From Bacteroidota bacterium (GTDB lineage Bacteria; Bacteroidota; Rhodothermia; Rhodothermales; UBA10348), in the NCBI GenBank assembly GCA_029262775.1, contig JAJCYR010000056.1:186001-250000 (forward strand): a stretch of 64,000 nucleotides of DNA, read 5' to 3'. The translations under genes and the position numbers were made by a program. Below, piece by piece: positions 28,585 through 35,156 of this stretch; the first letter of the stretch is position 1; each line of letters begins with the position of its first letter. The notes under the pieces are model-generated. The model saw nothing but the letters and a program-made list of their open reading frames with translations, was not told the origin of the DNA and did no database searches.

Positions 28585-30888
28585 ATGTCATTCCTGGACA
28601 GTCTACCCTTCTTCAGACCGCGTGTCCGGCCTGTAGGTTCGAACCTGGAGCGTGGAACGGAGAACCGATCAGTAGTCAGGCTGCGCAGGGAACGCTGGTT
28701 CAGGTGGTCCATGGTGGTCGTTGTCGTTGTCGCTGCCATCGCCGTATTTCCGCGGGCCCAGGTATACCAGTACACGGTGGAAGTCGATGATATCTGGCGA
28801 CAGGAAAACCTGCACGCCCCGTTTCGTTATGCGATAAGGAAGTCGGCTGACGAGTTGCAGCAGGAACGGGAACGTGTGCGCCGGGAAACGCCTCCCGTTT
28901 TCAGGGAGGTGACCGACGCTGGCGACCGACTTCGTGAGAAGGCTCGGGCGTTGACGGGGGCGCTGAGTGAATTGGCGGAGGTCTATAGGTCGTTCAGAGC
29001 GAACCAGGCTCCAGGGCAGGACTCCCTCGGGCGTCAGGACTCTCTGGCCTGGCGTGCCGGTGTCGACTCATTCCGTCTGGGATTTCGCACTGCGGAGTGG
29101 AACGTATTACTCGGGGAAGGGCAGGCAGACCGCATAGTGAGGGACGTCATGCGGATTATTGCAGAATTGCAGGAGACCGGTATACTCAGTGTTGCGAAAG
29201 ATTCCATCCTGTCGGAAAACGCAACGATCAGGACCGACCTGACAAGGCGCCAGCGGGATGTGGAAGCGCGGCTGGTGTGGGGTCAGGATGAGGCCTTTCG
29301 CGAAGTCCAGTCGCGCGTGCAGTCGCTGTACGTGGCTGACCCGGTCATGCAATCCACAGCGCTGTCCGTGTATGCCTATTTGATGGAACCCAATCTGGTC
29401 TATGATGGCCGCGCCTCCGAGACCAGGTGGCAGGAGCAGGAAAACCTGATTGTGCCGAGCGCCGACATTGTCCGGCAGAATGAAGTCATTGTACGGCGGG
29501 GAGACCTGGTCACGGACGACATTCACCGGAAACTGACTTCCCTCGAAGCGGAGCGCATGGAGCGTTCCGGTACCAGTATCCAATGGCAGCGACTTCTCGG
29601 TCAGATCATGGTGGTCCTGGGGACGTTTCTGATTTTCTACCTCTATCTCTACCTGCTCAGACGGCCAATATTTGAGGATGTCAAGCTCATGTTGCTTATT
29701 AACATCCTGTTACTGACCGTCATCCTGTTCTATGGCGTGGCTTTGCGTATGGCGCTGGTGGATATGTACCTCGTCCCTGTCGCCGTAGTGTCGATTTTGC
29801 TGACGGTGATGTTCGACTCACGGGCAGCCATGTTTGCGACGCTCACGCTGGCCCTGTTGGGGGGACTACTTCTCGGATTCGACTTTGGCTTCACCTTTGC
29901 CTCAATTTTTGCCGGAACGCTCGGGATATTCAGCGTGCGCGACATCCGGAACCGGAGTCAATTTTTCCTGAGTGCAGGCCTGGTTTTCATCGGGTATCTG
30001 ACCGTGCTCACGGCGGGTCTGCTACTGGCAGGAACATCGTTCGAGCGATTTGCAGATGAAGTGGTGTTTGTCATGATCAATTCGGTACTGTTGCTGCTGG
30101 CTTACCCGTTATTGTGGGTCTTCGAGAGGACCTTTGATATCACGACAGACCTCACGCTGCTTGAACTGTCGGATACCAATCGTCCGCTTCTCAAAAAGCT
30201 CAGCATGCGCGCGCCGGGTACCTTCAATCACGTTCTGCAGGTGGCCAACCTTGCTGAGGTTGCTGCAGCCGCGGTCGGGGCCAACGCGCTCTTGACACGC
30301 GTTGGGGCTCTGTATCATGATATTGGGAAAATGGTCAAGCCGGAGTATTTCGTCGAAAACCAGCGGCCGGACAACAACCCACACGATGCATTGAAACCCC
30401 GTATGAGTGCGCTGATTATTGCCTCTCATGTCAAAGAGGGCCTGGATATGGGCCGCGAGGAAAATCTCCCGATGGAAGTGCTGCAGTTCATCCCCATGCA
30501 TCATGGCACAACCCGGATCGAATACTTCTATCGGAGAGCGCTCGACATGACGCACGCCAAGGATGCTGACGTGTCTGAGTCGGATTTCAGGTATCCGGGC
30601 CCCGTTCCCAACTCCAAGGAAACGGGTATCCTGATGCTGGCAGATTCAGTGGAAGCGGCGAGCAGGACCCTCGAGAATCCCAACCACAAGAGGCTCGAAA
30701 GCCTCATCGCTGGGCTTGTAGAGGCCAGAAGGGAGGATGGTCAATTGGACGATACCGACTTGACCTTCAAGGATCTCAGGGTAATCAAGGAGACGCTTCT
30801 GAACGCGCTTCTCGGAATTTACCATGTCCGGGTCAAGTACCCGGGCGAGGAGTCAACGGAAAAGATTGCGGATGCGCTCGACGGATGA
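28585..30888 (+). CDS. PgpH/7TMR-HD family HD phosphodiesterase
   Basis: The 767-residue protein has one N-terminal membrane helix (MVVVVVVAAIAVF) and a long extracytoplasmic region. Seven clustered helices follow (residues about 330-500), then a cytoplasmic HD domain with GALYHDIGKMVKPEYF, HVKEG, HHGTTRIEY and LADSVEAASRTL. This is the layout of PgpH (YqfF), which degrades cyclic di-AMP in Firmicutes. The second-messenger role here is an inference. The start at 28585 begins MSFLDSLPFF, 36 bases after the symporter. Its last 36 bases overlap the convergent GntR gene. Confidence 0.9.
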   Translation: MSFLDSLPFFRPRVRPVGSNLERGTENRSVVRLRRERWFRWSMVVVVVVAAIAVFPRAQVYQYTVEVDDIWRQENLHAPFRYAIRKSADELQQERERVRRETPPVFREVTDAGDRLREKARALTGALSELAEVYRSFRANQAPGQDSLGRQDSLAWRAGVDSFRLGFRTAEWNVLLGEGQADRIVRDVMRIIAELQETGILSVAKDSILSENATIRTDLTRRQRDVEARLVWGQDEAFREVQSRVQSLYVADPVMQSTALSVYAYLMEPNLVYDGRASETRWQEQENLIVPSADIVRQNEVIVRRGDLVTDDIHRKLTSLEAERMERSGTSIQWQRLLGQIMVVLGTFLIFYLYLYLLRRPIFEDVKLMLLINILLLTVILFYGVALRMALVDMYLVPVAVVSILLTVMFDSRAAMFATLTLALLGGLLLGFDFGFTFASIFAGTLGIFSVRDIRNRSQFFLSAGLVFIGYLTVLTAGLLLAGTSFERFADEVVFVMINSVLLLLAYPLLWVFERTFDITTDLTLLELSDTNRPLLKKLSMRAPGTFNHVLQVANLAEVAAAAVGANALLTRVGALYHDIGKMVKPEYFVENQRPDNNPHDALKPRMSALIIASHVKEGLDMGREENLPMEVLQFIPMHHGTTRIEYFYRRALDMTHAKDADVSESDFRYPGPVPNSKETGILMLADSVEAASRTLENPNHKRLESLIAGLVEARREDGQLDDTDLTFKDLRVIKETLLNALLGIYHVRVKYPGEESTEKIADALDG

Positions 30889-31773
30889 TGGCGTCAGGCA
30901 AATGTCCAGTTCAACGAGGGCACGCCACGAGCCGGGGCCGAGTCTCCGCACGGTTCTGGACGCTCCATGCGTGTGAATGACCAGGTCCGAAGCGGCGGCA
31001 ATGGTGTCAACCTGGATGTCGTTTCCACTGACAGACGCGGCGAGGATTTGTCCCCTGAAGCCCGTAAGAAGTCGAATCTGTTGGGACATGGGGCCAATGG
31101 CGTCTGGATATTTCGTGATCAGTCCAAGCGTCTCCCGGTCCATGAGGGCAGACACCGCCATCAGCGACTCTTCCGCATAGGTATGCTGGAATCCCGTGAT
31201 TTCGGCACGTGCGTTGCGGGACTTGGTTGCAGCCAGAGCAGACATGGGAACGAGGATCACGTCCGCCTCTACACGGGCATCGATTGCGTCGAGGTCCATG
31301 ATTTCAACCGAATTACCGCTCATGAGAGAGGCAACGTCCAGGGCTGCCTCCGCCAACTCCCGATACTGTGCAGCAACCACGACCGTTTTACCGCGCCGGT
31401 CCAGATCCAACAGGGAGCGCTGCTCTTCCATCAGATAGGCGATCTCTGAATCATCCAGACCAAGGCCTGTCATACGCTGTAAGGCCCCGGACACAATACG
31501 TGCCCCCAACTCCATCCGCTCGGATTTCCCGAGAGTGGTCGGGCCGACGACGGTGAACCCTTTTCCAGGCTGGGTTTCGAGGACACCTTCCGCGACCAGC
31601 ATGCCATACGCTCGGCGGACCGTATGAAAGGATACCTCCAATTCGCGAGCAAGGGCACGCGTGGCGGGCATTACGTCGGCGGGAGCGTAAACGCCAGAGG
31701 CTATCTCATACCGGATGGATTCGACAAGTTGCCGGTAAATTGGGATTTCGTCGTTCGTATCGACCCGGATCAT
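30853..31773 (-). CDS. GntR-family regulator with an unrecognised C-terminal domain
   Basis: Residues 1-75 are a classic GntR winged helix (IPIYRQLVESIRYEIASGVYAP, LEVSFHTVRRAYGMLVAEGVL, GKGFTVV). The remaining 230 residues do not match the usual FadR, HutC/UTRA or MocR effector domains that I know. They look like a mixed alpha/beta sensor fold with a Rossmann-like core (VVVAAQYRELAEAALD, ADVILVPMSALA) and a basic His-rich loop (VIHTHGASRTVRRLG). The gene starts inside the last four bases of the next gene (ATGA overlap). Its 3' end overlaps the convergent HD gene by 36 bases. Confidence 0.75.
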   Translation of the reverse strand: MIRVDTNDEIPIYRQLVESIRYEIASGVYAPADVMPATRALARELEVSFHTVRRAYGMLVAEGVLETQPGKGFTVVGPTTLGKSERMELGARIVSGALQRMTGLGLDDSEIAYLMEEQRSLLDLDRRGKTVVVAAQYRELAEAALDVASLMSGNSVEIMDLDAIDARVEADVILVPMSALAATKSRNARAEITGFQHTYAEESLMAVSALMDRETLGLITKYPDAIGPMSQQIRLLTGFRGQILAASVSGNDIQVDTIAAASDLVIHTHGASRTVRRLGPGSWRALVELDICLTPSSVERIRNLFR

Positions 31774-32189
31774 GATATGTGGACGGGAAGTATGTCCCAG
31801 TCTTTTTCATCCAGTCTGAATTCTTCGTGACCGATCTGCAGGGAAACGCGGCTGCTCTCACGCCTGGCATCGAGTAGTCTGGACCAGTGAAGGTCCTTTT
31901 CCGGTGCGGCGGCGGCGTACAGGGATCGTACGGCAATGCGGTCCTCGCCTACGTGTATTTCAACGATGATGTCCCGGATCCGGATCCAGGTCCAAGCCGA
32001 TGCGAGGAGGAGCGCTGCGGGAAACCCAACGTAAATTGCAGCCAGTACCTGTTGGCCCTCCAGCATGGCAAACAGCGTGACGACCATGACCGGAAGCATG
32101 CACACACCCAGCGGGCGCACGAGTTCCGATGCGAACACGATGGGGCGTGGACGCCCAGCGGGATGTCTGCGGGATCGGTATGATTTCAA
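31770..32189 (-). CDS. Small membrane protein with PH-like C-terminal domain, unknown
   Basis: The 139-residue protein has two close hydrophobic helices (SELVRPLGVCMLPVMVVTLFAML and VLAAIYVGFPAALLLASAWTWI). A short C-terminal beta-rich stretch follows (IIVEIHVGEDRIAVRSLYA, RVSLQIGHEEFRLDEKDW), like the membrane-linked bacterial PH-domain proteins. I do not recognise a family with certainty. The stop overlaps the GntR gene's start by 4 bases, so it and that regulator are translated together. It may act as the membrane partner of the regulator. Confidence 0.55.
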   Translation of the reverse strand: MKSYRSRRHPAGRPRPIVFASELVRPLGVCMLPVMVVTLFAMLEGQQVLAAIYVGFPAALLLASAWTWIRIRDIIVEIHVGEDRIAVRSLYAAAAPEKDLHWSRLLDARRESSRVSLQIGHEEFRLDEKDWDILPVHIS

Positions 32190-32222
32190 TCGGTTCTGAT
32201 CTCGTTGACAGGTCGGCGGGTA

Positions 32223-33239
32223 TCAGCCGGGTGTCGTGGCGAAGGCTCTTGGCAGCGGCACGTCAGCCACCGTTTTGAGGCCAGGCTGAGCCTTGGCGAC
32301 GAGCGGTATTCCGTTTATGAGGGCTGCCACGGTCGCAGTATCCCCGAAAATGCCTCCCTTGATTTCGAGGTCTATCGGAGGATCGCCGACAACGCGGACG
32401 GCATCATGGGGATTGGGTGCCCCCACATACATTTTAAGATCGAGCGTGAGCACTTCCTTGCCGCGAACGAATCCGTGGGCATGATGATGGATACCGGCAA
32501 CCTGCCCCTTCATGACGCTCAAATAGTCGGTTTCATGATGAATATCCGAGATGACGGGTTCCAGTTGCTCCTCCATGTTATCCAGTTCCCAGCCCAGTCC
32601 AGCGGCTACCATGTACAACGATTCGACCAGTCCGATATGACCAAACTGGCCTGTAGCTTTTTTCTCTCTGAACTCCTGTGGTGTGATGCCTGCACCCACC
32701 TTGCGCTGCAGAGGCAGACGACGCAGGCCAGCATTGACCTGCCTGTGAATGACTACGCTGGATACGTCGTTGCATACACCGGTGGCCATCAGGGCGAGCG
32801 CGTCCATGGCATACCCGGGGTTGACGCCAGTACCAAGTATGGTCACGGCGTTCTCCGCTGCCACTCGTTCCAGTTCAGCCGAGATTGCAGGATGCCGGTG
32901 GTAGGGCCAGGACAACTCCTCGGTCGAAGATACGACGTTGACTCCGTGGCGGGCACACTGGATAAGCTGATCGTACATCGATGCCAGAAAGGAGGACGTG
33001 GTATGCACCACCACATCCGGCCTGGTTGCGGACAGCACAGCATCGGCATCGCTCGAGACAAGAACGCCTGTTGGCCGAGGGTGACCTATGAGGCTGGCGA
33101 CGTCCTTGCCGACCTTGTCCGGATCTATGTCGATAGCACCGACCAGCTCAATGCCGAGCGGTTTGTTCAGGATTGTCTGGAGACACGACTGGCCAATGGG
33201 ACCAAGTCCATACTGGACGACGCGATAGGGTTGCTTCAT
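32223..33239 (-). CDS. 2,4-diaminopentanoate dehydrogenase-like / DapB-fold NAD(P) oxidoreductase
   Basis: The 338-residue protein has an N-terminal DapB-type Rossmann fold (VVQYGLGPIGQSCLQ). An SSTEELSWPYHRHP segment and a catalytic-looking NPGYAMDALALM region follow. The best family match is the diaminopentanoate dehydrogenase/NAD(P)H-dependent amine dehydrogenase group, which acts in ornithine breakdown; it differs from lysine-pathway DapB in length and C-terminus. Its start overlaps the pruA stop by 4 bases (ATGA), so it is co-expressed with a proline/glutamate-semialdehyde enzyme. Substrate is inferred from this context. Confidence 0.65.
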   Translation of the reverse strand: MKQPYRVVQYGLGPIGQSCLQTILNKPLGIELVGAIDIDPDKVGKDVASLIGHPRPTGVLVSSDADAVLSATRPDVVVHTTSSFLASMYDQLIQCARHGVNVVSSTEELSWPYHRHPAISAELERVAAENAVTILGTGVNPGYAMDALALMATGVCNDVSSVVIHRQVNAGLRRLPLQRKVGAGITPQEFREKKATGQFGHIGLVESLYMVAAGLGWELDNMEEQLEPVISDIHHETDYLSVMKGQVAGIHHHAHGFVRGKEVLTLDLKMYVGAPNPHDAVRVVGDPPIDLEIKGGIFGDTATVAALINGIPLVAKAQPGLKTVADVPLPRAFATTPG

Positions 33240-34888
33240 GTGATTGTGATATCGCCTTGATCGGGTTGATGAAACGGGTACGCAAAATGCGTGGGCGGAT
33301 TGAAATTTTCTTTGATGGAACGGGCTGACACCCAGCGAAGCAGATTCATGTACGAACCCGCCTTGTCGTTGGTACCCGAACCACGAGCGCCGCCAAATGG
33401 TTGCTGTCCTACAACGGCTCCAGTCGGTTTGTCGTTGATATAGAAATTGCCGGCATTGTCCGACAGTGCCGCCGTAGTCTCGGCGATGACACGTCGATCC
33501 CGGGCAAAGATGGCGCCCGTAAGCGCGTAGGGACTCGTACTGTCAATGATATTGATCATGTTCGCAAACTCCTTGTCCTCATAGACATGAATAGTCACGA
33601 CAGGGCCAAAAATTTCCTCGCACATGGTTTTGTAGCCGGGATCGGAGGCGACGATTACCGTAGGGTCGATAAACCACCCATCCTCATCCGAATATGTACC
33701 ACCAGCGATGATTTCAGCATCAGACGACGAACGGGCGTGTTCGATGTATCCGGTGATCTTGTCGAACGCCTTCTGGTCAATGACGGCGTTCATGAAGTGC
33801 GTAAAATCCTCCACCGGTCCGACAGTGATTTCTGCGAGCTGGGTCGTCAGGCTCTCTCGCACGTCGTTCCAACGGGACGTCGGTATGTAAATGCGTGACG
33901 CCGCGGAGCACTTCTGTCCCTGGTATTCAAAGGCTCCCCGAACAATCGCCGTGGCAACGGTTTCTGGATCGGAATCCGGATGCATGAGGATGAAATCCTT
34001 GCCTCCCGTTTCCCCTACGATACGTGGGTACGAGCGGTAATTTGCAATATTGGCTCCCATGGTCCGCCACATGTGCTGAAACGTGGCTGTGGATCCCGTA
34101 AAGTGAAGCCCCGCAAACTCGCGGTGAGCGAAAACAGGGTCGCCGACGGTGGGTCCATCGCCCGGAAGCATGTTGATGACGCCTGGAGGCAGCCCTGCTG
34201 CCTCAAACAGTTTGTACAGGTAATAGGCACTTAGGGTTGATGTGGAGGACGGTTTCCATAATACCGTGTTACCCATCAGCGCAGGAGCAACGAAAAGGTT
34301 TGCTGCAATCGATGTAAAATTAAAAGGTGCTACAGCAAACACAAAGCCCTCCAGGGGGCGATACTGGGACCGATTCCAGATTCCCACGTCCGAACTTGGC
34401 TGGTCGGCATATATCTGCTCGGCAAAATGCACATTGAGCCGGCAAAAATCTATGAGTTCACACGCTGCGTCTATTTCTGACTGCATCGTATTCTTGCTCT
34501 GACCGAGCATGGTGGCAGCATTGATGGTATTGCGCCACGGACCGGACAGGAGTTCGGCTGCCTTGAGGAAGACCGAAGCCCGATCTGTCCAGTGCATGTT
34601 GGCCCATTCCTTTCTTGCTTCACGGGCTACCGTTATGGCGTTTTCCACTTCATTGGGGCCTGCTTTGTGCACGTGCCCCAGTTCCAACCGGTGGTCGTGC
34701 GGAGCCACAACGCGATCGGTCCTGCCCGTTCTGAATTCTTTGCCACCTATGATGGCAGGGATGTCAAACGTTTCCCGTCTCATGCTGGCCAGCCGCTCCC
34801 TGAGCGCGGCTCGTTCGGGCGTCCCAGGGGCGAAGGAGGTGACGGGCTCGTTGACTGGATAGGGAACGGAAGGAATCTGATTGTTCAT
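33236..34888 (-). CDS. pruA: L-glutamate gamma-semialdehyde dehydrogenase (P5C dehydrogenase)
   Basis: The 550-residue aldehyde dehydrogenase carries the stand-alone P5CDH layout: VAPFNFTSIAANLFVAPALMGNTVLWKP, the general-base Glu in VGETGGKDF, and the catalytic Cys in EYQGQKCSAASR. It ends AYPFHQPDQGDITIT. It oxidises glutamate semialdehyde to glutamate in proline and ornithine degradation. Start 34888 (MNNQIPSVPYPVN) is chosen because the upstream extension has no family character. It is divergent from the GvpL/F-domain gene and coupled to the downstream oxidoreductase by an ATGA overlap. Confidence 0.92.
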   Translation of the reverse strand: MNNQIPSVPYPVNEPVTSFAPGTPERAALRERLASMRRETFDIPAIIGGKEFRTGRTDRVVAPHDHRLELGHVHKAGPNEVENAITVAREARKEWANMHWTDRASVFLKAAELLSGPWRNTINAATMLGQSKNTMQSEIDAACELIDFCRLNVHFAEQIYADQPSSDVGIWNRSQYRPLEGFVFAVAPFNFTSIAANLFVAPALMGNTVLWKPSSTSTLSAYYLYKLFEAAGLPPGVINMLPGDGPTVGDPVFAHREFAGLHFTGSTATFQHMWRTMGANIANYRSYPRIVGETGGKDFILMHPDSDPETVATAIVRGAFEYQGQKCSAASRIYIPTSRWNDVRESLTTQLAEITVGPVEDFTHFMNAVIDQKAFDKITGYIEHARSSSDAEIIAGGTYSDEDGWFIDPTVIVASDPGYKTMCEEIFGPVVTIHVYEDKEFANMINIIDSTSPYALTGAIFARDRRVIAETTAALSDNAGNFYINDKPTGAVVGQQPFGGARGSGTNDKAGSYMNLLRWVSARSIKENFNPPTHFAYPFHQPDQGDITIT

Positions 34889-35156
34889 GGCTATGGATCT
34901 TGCATGGATGCGGACGAGCCTACAATGTAACACGCATGGAAAGCGTCTTGCAGGCTTTCATTCAAACTTCCAACGGCATCTTCGTTCGGTTGCAGAACAA
35001 CGCCTTCCGGACGGAAAAATTTTCCGGGCACGGGCAAGAAATCCCATGGTATTCGACTTGGAAACGCCTGAGAAGAGTCGTTTAACCTGTCCATTCGTTC
35101 CGGCACAGGACTTGCATACGCATCGGTACGACAAACCCAACGCACCGAGTGCTGCA

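Noticed and set aside
32205-33260. A 351-codon plus-strand open frame opposite the diaminopentanoate-dehydrogenase-like gene
   Set aside because: The minus-strand gene has a Rossmann fold and couples to pruA; the opposite frame has no family features.
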